From Trichomonas tenax (taxonomy: Eukaryota; Parabasalia; Trichomonadida; Trichomonadidae): a stretch of 19,499 bases of DNA. Under the pieces are notes generated by a model. It did no database searches and was not told the origin of the DNA. It worked only from the letters and a program-made list of their open reading frames with translations. Positions 1-8,453 of the stretch are shown piece by piece (the first letter of the stretch is position 1; each line of letters opens with the position of its first letter). The stretch spans positions 1 to 19,499 of the forward strand of contig JALKBU010000963.1 of assembly GCA_023091735.1 (NCBI GenBank). Reading direction: 5' to 3'. Made by a program: the position numbers and the translations under genes.

Positions 1-173
1 GACTGTGCCACTTATACCACTGGATAGACAACTATCAATAAGTTCATGAAAGTACTTTCAAATCGAAAAAATATTGATCAGATAAAAAGTTATGAAGGTC
101 GCGGGACTACACCGTAGAAGGAAAAATTTTCCCGGATTTAATAAACGATAATTTTATTATATTATATTTTGAG

Positions 174-1523
174 TTACTCTGCAACTGCTTGTTGAACTTT
201 AGCAAAGAGAACAACAATATATACGGCTCGTTGTAACTTTGCGTCGAAGTACTGAACACCAACATGTGTGAAGTCTCCTAATACAATGTCCTCCTTTGTG
301 AAGATTGTTTCGAGTGCTGTATGAACATAATCTTGGTCATTCATTGTGCACGTTGTCTTGATATCGCAAACATTGGAGTATTTCATCTGGACCTCCTCTG
401 ATGGCTTGTATTTGAGATATGGGGCCTGTTTCTGTGCGAATTCACCGACATATTTGTAAGCGTCTTTTTGAAGGATTTCATCGCACTTTTCGAGTGTGGA
501 GAAGCCACGATCCTGACGGAATTTGTTAATTTCGCCGATAAGTGTTGAAACTCTGTCCTTCTTGATCAATAATTGCTTTCCGAAGAATGAGAGGCCACCA
601 GATGGTTTGGTAAGGGCGCTCTGGTTGAGGGAAACATCATTCCACTTTGTTGGCTTTGGCATCCTGTTATCAAAGCCGCAGAATGTGATAATTGTTCCGA
701 ACTTGTTTGTTGGGTTGTATTGGAAGCTAACAGCGATGCAGTTCATTGGCTCCTGGAACTGTGCACCGATATATGTTGTCGAGAAGTAGTTTTGTGCGTA
801 TGTTTCGTCAACTAATAATGGATCCTTAATCTCGAGAATTCCGACTGTGCGGCGAACGAATGGCTTGACGACATCTAGAATTTCGGAACGGTTGACTGGG
901 TTCTTGTTTTCAACTTGCTGCTTGTGATATTTCGTAAGAATGTCGTAGGCGCGTTGGTGGAACTGCAAAGCCTGCTTACCGTTCTTCTCAAGGTACTCGT
1001 TGATGAGATGCATGCAGACGTTTTCAACAGACTTTTCTGTTGCGCGACCATCTTCATATTTCTCGAATACTGGCTTTTCATTTTGTTTTTTAGCATTCTG
1101 CTGCTTATTCTTTTTGTTCTTGTTCTGATTTTTCTTGGCTGACTGCTGCTGTGGGGTGGGAGCGTTCGGGTCGGCTCTTAAAACGCATGCAAAGAAGACA
1201 CGACCTGTCTTGTAGGCCTTAATAACGACTCCGATGTTGGAGTAGGTCTGTTTCATAGCGAAATTGAAGAAGTCGGAATTTTTAATCATGCTGCGAACGG
1301 AATCACTAGTTTCAATGCTGAGATCTGTCTGGTAGTTACCGAAAAATACCACCTCGTTCTTATTTATGCGGAGTTCTAATTCCTGTTCCTTAGATGACGT
1401 CTGAAAAAGGTTTTGAACGTATTCCTGGCACTCCGAGGTGAACTTGTAAAGGAGCCCATTGCCGCGCGATTCATCAAGGAAATTCACAAATTTCTGTTCT
1501 GCCTGTGTGATGACAACTTGCAT
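174..1523 (-). CDS. Protein with three divergent CAP/SCP-like repeats
   Basis: This is a 449-residue intact frame starting at ATG 1521-1523. I see three weakly similar units, about residues 5-117, 163-285 and 322-444. Each opens with an amphipathic helix of the type seen at the start of CAP (SCP/TAPS) domains (FVNFLDESRGNGLL; LINEYLEKNGKQAL; LIGEINKFRQDRGFSTL). Each also has a hydrophobic strand pair near its end (SNIGVVIKAYKTGRVFFACV; TYIGAQFQEPMNCIAVSF; THVGVQYFDAKLQRAVYIVV), like the C-terminal sheet of CAP domains. A Lys/Asn/Gln-rich linker at about 128-150 separates units 1 and 2. There is no signal peptide, so the protein is probably intracellular, unlike most secreted CAP proteins. The conserved CAP histidine/glutamate cleft residues are not evident. 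The reading frame is certain; the CAP assignment is my fold-level inference and could be wrong. Confidence 0.55.
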   Translation of the reverse strand: MQVVITQAEQKFVNFLDESRGNGLLYKFTSECQEYVQNLFQTSSKEQELELRINKNEVVFFGNYQTDLSIETSDSVRSMIKNSDFFNFAMKQTYSNIGVVIKAYKTGRVFFACVLRADPNAPTPQQQSAKKNQNKNKKNKQQNAKKQNEKPVFEKYEDGRATEKSVENVCMHLINEYLEKNGKQALQFHQRAYDILTKYHKQQVENKNPVNRSEILDVVKPFVRRTVGILEIKDPLLVDETYAQNYFSTTYIGAQFQEPMNCIAVSFQYNPTNKFGTIITFCGFDNRMPKPTKWNDVSLNQSALTKPSGGLSFFGKQLLIKKDRVSTLIGEINKFRQDRGFSTLEKCDEILQKDAYKYVGEFAQKQAPYLKYKPSEEVQMKYSNVCDIKTTCTMNDQDYVHTALETIFTKEDIVLGDFTHVGVQYFDAKLQRAVYIVVLFAKVQQAVAE

Positions 1524-2169
1524 CTTTTTTTTCTATTAAATTTTTTTTTTGGCTGATTTTCTTTTTTTGGCAGTGTGAAAATAACGATGTAAATCTCTTT
1601 TTTTACTTTGGCTCTATCTAATGTATCAATACGAAGGCTTTTCGATCATTATTTGGAAATTTCATTTCCAAATTTCTCTTATTTTTGGATTTTAACCATC
1701 TGGCCATCTTAAGCACATTCGCGATATATCCTCTATCATAGTAATTTTGTATTCTAGCATTTATCGAATTGAATTTTGACAATGAATCCATTTTTAGGAC
1801 CATTGTAAGCTACAGACTGTGGAGAATCAAACCACTTAAATAGCCACTTAAATGAAAGCAAGAAAATTGAATCATATTTCGACTAAGTCAAAACTATTAA
1901 ATGCCTACGCATTTTCCATGCATTTTATAACAATTTATGCATATTGCCAGCATGTTTAAGCTTTAAAAAACAAATCAAAAGAATCAAATATTAATCAATC
2001 TTGAAACGTTTCTATTGATTTGAATGTTTTGTATATGAAAGTTTCATAATCTCTTATTGAAATTCTCTGTGTTCATCAATTGAAAACGATTTTAAATTTA
2101 AATGAATAAATTTAATTTATATTTCTATTGCGTATAAATATATTTATAAATAACAAAACAAAAATAATA
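1524..2169. other. Intergenic region, no supported gene
   Basis: This is an AT-rich spacer between two minus-strand genes. The part next to 1523 is very T-rich on the plus strand (A-rich 5' leader of the CAP-like gene). It contains AAAATCAGCC about 28 bases upstream of that ATG, a possible initiator variant. A 61-codon open frame at 1618-1803 (-) has no recognisable motif and I do not call it. Confidence 0.5.
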
Positions 2170-3378
2170 TTATCTTGGTTGGTTGTGAGCGTATAAGTGA
2201 TCGCTTAAGATGTGAAAACCAAATGGAAGTTCTTGGATTGTAAATGATCGATCAAAGCCGAATATTTGACCGCCAATTCCAAGGAAAACTCCGTGTAAAA
2301 CTACTCCATAGATTGAATCTCCGATATAGCAATTACTCATACTCAATGTTCTAGCGAGAAAGCCTCGAGGAAACAGATGGAACTGGAATTTACAGCAATC
2401 ATCAGCACCATTAGCTGAGCATTCCTGTTCTGTTATTTGGTTTGTTGAATAAATCTCGTATTGGCTCAGCATTGAGGAACTGGGTGAGTGATCAACTGAG
2501 AATGAAAATCTTGCACCGGGATGATAGTATTGACTTATATTTAATATATTGAACCATGATTGATGAAGGAAATCAATGATAAACTGATTCGTAGGGAATT
2601 GCTTTGGATCAATTATCATGTTATTAAACTGATTTAAATTATAGAGTTGGTTAGAATGTGCAAGATCCGGGGGATCATCTTCCATCTCCTCTTCTTCTTT
2701 TTGCTCGATTTTCTCTTCATAATCACGTGTTCTTTCAAATCTCTGTCGAGGCTCAAAATCTTCATTAAATTCAGTTCTCTCTTTAAATATTGGCGGTGTA
2801 ATAAATTCTTCTGTATTCTTGATTTCTGGAGGATTTAAATCCATTTGAATGTTCTGCTCGTTAAGGAGCTTAAAATATATTTTAGGGTCAAGATTAATTT
2901 TACAATTTCCGAATTTCAGTTCTTTTACATCTTTAAATAGATCACCATGAGCAAGCAAGATAGTGAACTTAGAATTCACATAATTTAATTGTTCAAAGCT
3001 AATTAATCGAATAGTAATATTATTGTTTCTTGCAAAAACACCTATAAAAAGGAACAAAGTTTGTATAGCTTGCATTGAGTCGTAATTGAAATTAGCTATT
3101 GAAAAGAAACGAACTTCATTACCATTTTGAAAAAATTGTTGAATTGGGAGTATAAGAACAGAATCAATTGCTTCTCGATCTGTTTTCACACAGGTGATGC
3201 CTTTTATGAGCTTAAAATTAGGGTCATCAAAATCTGCTCTAAATATATTCCAACCAGGGATCTGGTCATTCGATTTTGGTTTTGGTTCGAAGTCATTTCT
3301 TGGCATTGTTGCTGGCCCATAAAGGCAAATTGTAAATTTTGGTCCTGGTTTGGATTTTAGATCAAAAAATAGATCCAT
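2170..3378 (-). CDS. NXF/Mex67-like mRNA export factor with NTF2-like domain
   Basis: This 402-residue frame likely acts in nuclear export of mRNA as the large subunit of the NXF-NXT type heterodimer. The C-terminal part, residues about 262-400, reads as an NTF2-like domain: FIIDFLHQSWFNIL, then YYHPGARFSFSVD, and near the end the NXF hallmark order of hydrophobic strand, GVF, and FDRSFTIQ followed by GFHILSDHLYAHN. Residues about 75-190 alternate short hydrophobic strands and helices, consistent with a degenerate leucine-rich repeat domain. A charged, Glu-rich linker lies at about 198-240. There is no obvious UBA-like C-terminal tail; the protein stops right after the NTF2-like fold. The N-terminal 50 residues are Pro/Lys-rich, without a clear RRM. 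It is divergent from the ICMT gene, with a 32-bp gap. The family call rests on the NTF2-like end and is inference. Confidence 0.6.
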   Translation of the reverse strand: MDLFFDLKSKPGPKFTICLYGPATMPRNDFEPKPKSNDQIPGWNIFRADFDDPNFKLIKGITCVKTDREAIDSVLILPIQQFFQNGNEVRFFSIANFNYDSMQAIQTLFLFIGVFARNNNITIRLISFEQLNYVNSKFTILLAHGDLFKDVKELKFGNCKINLDPKIYFKLLNEQNIQMDLNPPEIKNTEEFITPPIFKERTEFNEDFEPRQRFERTRDYEEKIEQKEEEEMEDDPPDLAHSNQLYNLNQFNNMIIDPKQFPTNQFIIDFLHQSWFNILNISQYYHPGARFSFSVDHSPSSSMLSQYEIYSTNQITEQECSANGADDCCKFQFHLFPRGFLARTLSMSNCYIGDSIYGVVLHGVFLGIGGQIFGFDRSFTIQELPFGFHILSDHLYAHNQPR

Positions 3379-3410
3379 TTTGGCACTTTTTAAAAAACTG
3401 ACAATTTAAA
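3379..3410. promoter_or_regulatory. Very short bidirectional promoter region
   Basis: Only 32 bp separate the ATG of the minus-strand NXF-like gene (3376-3378) from the ATG of the plus-strand ICMT gene (3411-3413). Both transcripts must therefore start inside this gap or inside the opposite gene. On the minus strand there is GTCAGTTTTTTAAAAAGTGCC. On the plus strand there is GGCACTTTTTAAAAAACTGAC. The gap is itself close to an inverted repeat (GGCACTTTTTAAAAAA/CTGAC), which would suit symmetric use. Confidence 0.45.
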
Positions 3411-3986
3411 ATGAATGAAGATTGGAAAATTCGATTAGCGATTGGATCTTCGGTTATTGCGTCATTCCATTTATTCGAATTTTTCCTTCACAAATGTTTG
3501 CATCCAACAAAAACAACTATTCGCGATTTATTAATATATAAAAAAACAATCTTATTCTATACTTTATCACTCGTATTGAATGTGCTGCAGTGGAAGTTTG
3601 GCGGCGAAATTTTTACCCTTATTGCTGAATATACCATTCTTCCTGGAATTGTTACAACAATATTCGGATTTTTATTTAGATTGATTGCCATTATACAACT
3701 TGGAAAGAATTATACACACATGATCATTAATCACAAAAGTTCTTACAATAAATTGGTAACAACAGGATTATTCGCAATATTAAGGCATCCTTGCTATACT
3801 GGGTTCATCATTTTCCATTTTGGAGTATTAGTTTATCTTCAAAACTGTGTAATGACTATTATATTCCTAATTTATATTCATATTTTCTTCAAGAACAGAA
3901 TTCTCTACGAGGAAAGAATCCTTCGAAAGATTTATCCCGATGAATATGAAAAATACATGGCAAGAGTTTCAATGAAAATATTATAA
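3411..3986 (+). CDS. Protein-S-isoprenylcysteine O-methyltransferase (ICMT/Ste14 family)
   Basis: This 191-residue multi-pass membrane protein likely methylates the C-terminal prenylated cysteine of CAAX proteins such as Ras/Rho/Rab GTPases at the ER membrane, using S-adenosylmethionine. The family signature is clear: KLVTTGLFAILRHPCYTG at residues 114-131 (with R125-H126-P127), then NRILYEERIL at 162-171 and EYEKYMARV at 178-186. In this family the RHP segment and the paired Glu/Arg of the last helix form the cofactor pocket. Hydrophobic segments lie at about 10-26, 47-60, 70-97, 129-144 and 147-161. It is shorter than yeast Ste14 or human ICMT, lacking extra N-terminal helices. ATG 3411 follows the divergent NXF-like gene directly. 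The 3' end converges on the 4077-4655 gene. Confidence 0.9.
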   Translation: MNEDWKIRLAIGSSVIASFHLFEFFLHKCLHPTKTTIRDLLIYKKTILFYTLSLVLNVLQWKFGGEIFTLIAEYTILPGIVTTIFGFLFRLIAIIQLGKNYTHMIINHKSSYNKLVTTGLFAILRHPCYTGFIIFHFGVLVYLQNCVMTIIFLIYIHIFFKNRILYEERILRKIYPDEYEKYMARVSMKIL

Positions 3987-4076
3987 TTTGTATTGTTTGG
4001 TAAATATATTGTGTGTTGTCTGGAAATCGATAAAACCAAATAGCCATGAAGAAATATAAAAGATAATAAATATAAT

Positions 4077-4655
4077 TTATGGATATGCTGCAAACAACTG
4101 ACTGAATTGGTTGAAAGTCAAAGTTTCGAGCTTTTCATCGTAGAAAGCGAAAATAGCATCAACAAACTCTTCTGGATCGAAAGGTAAATTTGTATCGTGG
4201 AAAATTCTACAAAGAGCAGATACTCTGAGTGTTGTATTTGATGCGTTTGTAGGATTTCTAGCGAGAGCTGAGTTCCATCTCGAAGCCATCGATCGACCAA
4301 ATTTTGTTCTAAGGATTCCCATGAATTTAAGCAGGATAAAGTTCTGCTTCTCTGTCATGTGTTCTCCGTAGTGAATTCCATTCTCATAGTCAGCAAAATC
4401 ATCGTTTAAAAATTCTGTCCACTGTGGCAATGAAACGAATGGATCATTAACACCGTATGGCGCAAATATGTTCATTAAATGATCTGTATCAATTTCTGGT
4501 TTTTCGCAATACTGTGCAATAGTTTTGAATGTAATAACAGGAACCTGATCGTTAACGAGAAGATCGAATATTTCCTTTGGCTTGGCACCTGGATAGGCCT
4601 TAGTTATCTCAATTCTCAGAACTTTACGCTCTTTGGTAATCTTTGGCGTGAACAT
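4077..4655 (-). CDS. Small degenerate EF-hand-like protein
   Basis: This is a 192-residue all-helical soluble protein with no signal peptide or TM segment. At least three helix-loop-helix-like units are visible: residues about 28-50 (KEIFDLL...ITFKTIAQYC), 59-85 (LMNIFAPYGV...SLPQWTEFL) and 163-190 (FVDAIFAFYDEKLETLTFNQFSQLF). They resemble EF-hands in layout but lack the regular Asp/Asn/Glu ligand positions of a calcium loop, so calcium binding is doubtful. Trichomonads and other protists have many such EF-hand pair-like proteins; the role is unknown. A frameshifted paralog lies at 14139-14620, which helps confirm that this frame is a real gene. ATG 4653-4655 is preceded closely by AAAAAATCAGAT, a possible initiator variant. 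Two copies of a TGACATGTAA-like motif lie upstream (4726-4736 and 4901-4911). Confidence 0.7.
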   Translation of the reverse strand: MFTPKITKERKVLRIEITKAYPGAKPKEIFDLLVNDQVPVITFKTIAQYCEKPEIDTDHLMNIFAPYGVNDPFVSLPQWTEFLNDDFADYENGIHYGEHMTEKQNFILLKFMGILRTKFGRSMASRWNSALARNPTNASNTTLRVSALCRIFHDTNLPFDPEEFVDAIFAFYDEKLETLTFNQFSQLFAAYP

Positions 4656-6982
4656 ATCTGATTTTTTGCTTAACGTACAATAAAATTAAACTTAATTTTT
4701 GACTTTTTACAAAAATATTTGATTGTTTACATGACAAAAATTATAAATCAATTGTGCTCAGCATGATATCAATGATTTGGGGTAATTTTTGGAGTCTTTG
4801 GGGAAATTAAGAAGTATGCATTCACTCAAATCATTTGTACCTCCCCTGTTTAATTTGAAAATTTTTTATTTTTGTAACACGATATGTTAAAAATTGACAT
4901 TTTACATGTCAAATATATGCCCAAATCTTGAAAGGAAAATATTTCATTGAAAAAGGATCTTCAGAATGAGTGTTTGTATCCTTAGATTCACCTATAATAG
5001 ATACTTCAATATACGCAAGCAATCATGTCTATGTTATCAACCAGAATCGAGCTTTTGATAAAATTTTTCAATGTATTTTAATAATAATCAACCAAAGATG
5101 AGTGCAAAAGAGAGCTCATCGTCACCCGTATGTAGTAGATTCATTATGAAAACTTGTGATCAATAATGCTAATTCCCAGAAAAATATTGAATAATTTAAG
5201 AGAGAGGAATCCAAGAAAAACCATTCGAATAATATGAGTCAATTCTCAATAGAATGAAGCAATTTCTTCACCATTGTATCGGCAAAATCCAGTCCTTTAT
5301 TAAAGCATTGTCTCTTTTAAGCATAGAAAAGAATACGCAAAATTGCAGCCACGTTCCACCAAAAACTGACAGCTATACCAATAAGTCAACCATTGATCAA
5401 AACGAGGGGGACCCTGCAATCTTGAAGAATAGGTCTAATCCTAGCTCATCTAATTTAACACTTATAGGGTGTCATATATCTCTGTTGATCTTGTCCAAAA
5501 TATCAGTATGATTAGCTTCATAATTTGAAATTCAAAATAAAACTTCAAATAACGATGCACACCATAGCAATAGATATGAATATAGTCAAAATGCCGGTAT
5601 TTATCGATGAAAACAAAAAGAATTTATGAATTTAATCAAGCAGATCTGTTTCATCACATTATCTGCGTAAGTCTATGTAGCACTTCGATTGCCTATCGAT
5701 TCTCGAAGTCGTAATGAGAAAAGGAAAGCATATGAAAGGATAATTTATTGTTTTAGAAAATAATTGAAAATTGTTTTTAAAAAATTGTTGAGTAAATCTG
5801 TAAATAAGATTGAAGCTTGACAGTAAATAGTTTTTTCGCGAAAATTGCAAGTAAATATGATTTTGAATATTGAAATCAAATGGAAGATTTCGAAAATGAA
5901 TATTGTATTTCTTCATTGCTTTTCATTATTCAACAAGAAGGCTTTGTGTCGTTAAAAAATGATTATGCTAACGGAGGTAAAATTGTCGGTCTTATTTTAT
6001 ATATGTGTTGAGAATCGAATGAGAATGCATATATTTGTAGAAGCATGAGCGATATTTCTACGGGTAATGAAGAAATAAATTATGTTATGAAATAACTTTG
6101 GAATTTGAGAATAATTGCCTTGGGCCCTTTCTGCATTTCATCTGGATGAAGCAGATCGATGATAACGCCGACAATAATGATGATAAAATCTTGTCATTGG
6201 CTTTCATCGAAAAACGTATCGACGATTATTTTCGTCTCAAAATAGGTGTCACCCCCGCGCACTGCCCCTGCTTAACCACCACCGCCACCACATTCAATTT
6301 GGTGGATTTGGGCAATGCGATTGAAAAGTTGGTGGCGACGGCATTCCAAATATCAGCATTGCTGGCAGATAGAAGAAATATCCAATCAAAATACTATTTA
6401 GTTGCAAATTGAGCAAAATAATTTTCTCTTCAGAACGGAAATAGTGTGGCGACGAAAGCCCTATGATCATGACACACCCTGGTAATTCATTTCTATACGA
6501 CAAGTAGTACGGTTACTCCAAGATTCGGACAGAATGATTAGTAGTTTTACCGACAACCTTGTGGTGGCGCTAGCTATTCATGAGTGCTAGATGGTGCTTA
6601 TTAATGTTGGCCATCATCTTCAATCTCCTTTCTTTAATTTTCAAAATCGAAATTTACTTAAAAACCATAAATATGGTAAATATTGGTGGTCATGATATTC
6701 AAAACGAATATACATCTAAAAATAAATGTACCTGCTTATTTAAACCGTGCCATTACCTATCTTTTTATCTCTGATAGCAATTATTAATAATAAAAATAGC
6801 AAAAAATTCATACATGAATTCTTCTTCTGCTAAGCCCTTTCCACAGGCCACAATTTTCTTCGCCCGATCCACCCACGAGCCCGACCACTTTCATGCTTAG
6901 TCTCTTTATTTGCGGATTCAATGAAAATCGTTTCGATTGAAATAATTCTTGAACCGATTTCTAACAAAAAAAAAAAAAATAA
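4656..6982. other. Long gene-poor region with composition shifts
   Basis: I find no gene here that I can support. Open frames at 5254-5511 (+), 5659-5916 (-) and 6098-6412 (+) show no family motif, and their composition looks like translated AT-rich noise. Notable contents are two TTTACATG(A/T)CA motifs (4726-4736, 4901-4911), a spaced inverted repeat AATGATTTG/CAAATCATT around 4773-4835, a GC-rich island at about 6240-6570, and a C-rich patch at about 6833-6895. The 2.3-kb length and the GC-rich patches suggest old decayed insertions, but no element is recognisable. Confidence 0.45.
4726..4911 (-). promoter_or_regulatory. Two TGACATGTAA-like motifs upstream of the EF-hand-like gene
   Basis: The plus strand reads TTTACATGACA at 4726-4736 and TTTACATGTCA at 4901-4911. 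Read toward the 4077-4655 gene these are TGTCATGTAAA and TGACATGTAAA, matching the units of the array at 9712-9852. They lie about 70 and 245 bp upstream of the ATG. Regulatory use is inference from repetition and position. Confidence 0.35.
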
Positions 6983-8410
6983 ATGAATAATCCACTTCTT
7001 TCCGCAGAAGCAACTTCGGATGTTTTGTCAGGTGAAAAGATAGAGATTCCTCTAACGAAGAGGTCACATGCGAAGCTTGCAATCATTCTTGTTGCGATTT
7101 TTGTTCCAGTTATAATATTAAGTGTTGCTATTCCTATTATAATCTTCAGAATGAGTCGCAAACAAGGATCAGAGCATTTCGATCCTATTTATGGACCTGA
7201 ACTCACATTCCTTTATATAAATGATATTCATCTCGACTCAAATTACAACGAAAAGGCAAGTCACAGCTCAAGCTATTGTCATGGCGAAAGCAATCTTGAT
7301 GTTCCGAGACCATTTGGGCAATACAGATGCGACGCACCACAAAAATTATTCGATTCAATGGTCAATTTTATGAAAAAAGAAACGCCTGAAGTAGATTTCA
7401 TACTTCTTGGCGGTGATATGATCGCTCATGGCAGTAGAGTAGCTGAAGATCTTGAAAAGAATTACAAAATCATTGTTGATAGTTTAAGTTCGAAATATCC
7501 CAATAAAAAAATATTCATCACACTAGGAAACAACGATTTTGTCATAAATTATGGTTCTTATCAAACTGATGAATCTGATTTTGCAATTGCTAATAAAGTC
7601 TTCGGAAAATTCCTAAACGCAGACCAACAAGAGACATTCAAGAAGGGAGGATACTTTTCTGAAGAGATTGATAATCAACATCTTACTCTTTTATGTTTAA
7701 ACACAGTGATGTATTCTAAAAGGCGAACGTACAATGATCAGATTCCAGATCCGCATGACCAGCTCTCTTGGATAAGAGAATCATACATGAAAGCTACAAG
7801 CAAGGGCCACAAGGTCGGCGTTGCTCTCCACATACCTCCAGGTGTTACTTATTATGATGGAACAGCTGGCTGGCACGTACAGTACATTGAAGCGTTTGCT
7901 GAATTACTCAAGGAATGTCGCTTCTCGTTCTTCATTTCTGGGCATGCACATTTAGATCAGTTCTTGCCGCTCTATATACCTCAGTCCACTAAGGATAACA
8001 TCATATACTCCCTCGGCGCTCCTTCAATATCACCAGCGCATTACAACAATCCTGGATATAGAGTGTTCAAGTCTCACAAAGGAGTTTTAGATGACTACAC
8101 TCAATACTATGCTGACTTGCTGATGAACCCGCAGGATGAACTCAAGTGGGAGATTGAGTATAAGTTCAGCAATATCTATAAGACAACGAATATCACAGAC
8201 GACACAATGCGAAAAGCAATAAACTGGATCCAAACAACAGGAGAAGGCCAATGGAGATATAGAGAATTTGTTTTCTCTAGAGCCGATGAGCACAACTCCT
8301 TCCATTACTGTATATTGAAGGCAATCACAAAAGACCAAGTTGCGGATTGCGAGAATCGTTTGAATAGGAATGTTCTTGAACTTGAGCCGTACTATGAAAG
8401 AGATTATTAA
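6983..8410 (+). CDS. Membrane-anchored acid-sphingomyelinase/endopolyphosphatase-like phosphoesterase
   Basis: This 475-residue type II membrane protein has a 30-residue N-terminal tail, a strong TM segment at about 32-56, then a lumenal or external metallophosphoesterase domain. Metal-site motifs of the calcineurin-like superfamily are in order: DIHLD (D81, H83), GGD (D145), GNND (183-185), HIPPG (H283) and GHAHLD (H321, H323). The HIPPG and GHAHLD style, with Cys-containing loops (C99, C116), points to the acid sphingomyelinase-like/PPN1 branch. The residue after Asn in motif III is Asn where many relatives have His (GNH). My recollection is that fungal endopolyphosphatases also carry GNND, which would favour a polyphosphatase over a sphingomyelinase. 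Substrate is not decidable here; likely location is a lysosome-like or plasma membrane. The 3' end converges on the alpha/beta hydrolase gene with 43 bp between stops. ATG 6983 follows a poly-A run. Confidence 0.85.
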   Translation: MNNPLLSAEATSDVLSGEKIEIPLTKRSHAKLAIILVAIFVPVIILSVAIPIIIFRMSRKQGSEHFDPIYGPELTFLYINDIHLDSNYNEKASHSSSYCHGESNLDVPRPFGQYRCDAPQKLFDSMVNFMKKETPEVDFILLGGDMIAHGSRVAEDLEKNYKIIVDSLSSKYPNKKIFITLGNNDFVINYGSYQTDESDFAIANKVFGKFLNADQQETFKKGGYFSEEIDNQHLTLLCLNTVMYSKRRTYNDQIPDPHDQLSWIRESYMKATSKGHKVGVALHIPPGVTYYDGTAGWHVQYIEAFAELLKECRFSFFISGHAHLDQFLPLYIPQSTKDNIIYSLGAPSISPAHYNNPGYRVFKSHKGVLDDYTQYYADLLMNPQDELKWEIEYKFSNIYKTTNITDDTMRKAINWIQTTGEGQWRYREFVFSRADEHNSFHYCILKAITKDQVADCENRLNRNVLELEPYYERDY

Positions 8411-8453
8411 ATAAACGAAAAAAAAAATTTAATATGGGATAGTTAAATAAAAA

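Noticed and set aside
1..173. End of another gene reading into the window (plus-strand frame stopping near 49)
   Set aside because: Only 15 codons are visible and all three frames stop soon, so no gene can be supported.
1618..1803. 61-codon minus-strand open frame
   Set aside because: No motif and no neighbouring signal; its composition is typical of translated AT-rich spacer.
5254..5916. Two 85-codon frames, one on each strand, in the long spacer
   Set aside because: Neither shows a family motif, heptads or a membrane pattern beyond chance Phe/Ile/Leu richness.
6240..6300. Minus-strand VVKQGQC followed by GVTP, recalling a papain-family active-site segment
   Set aside because: The match is a few residues in a GC-rich patch, with no downstream His or Asn site and no extended frame.
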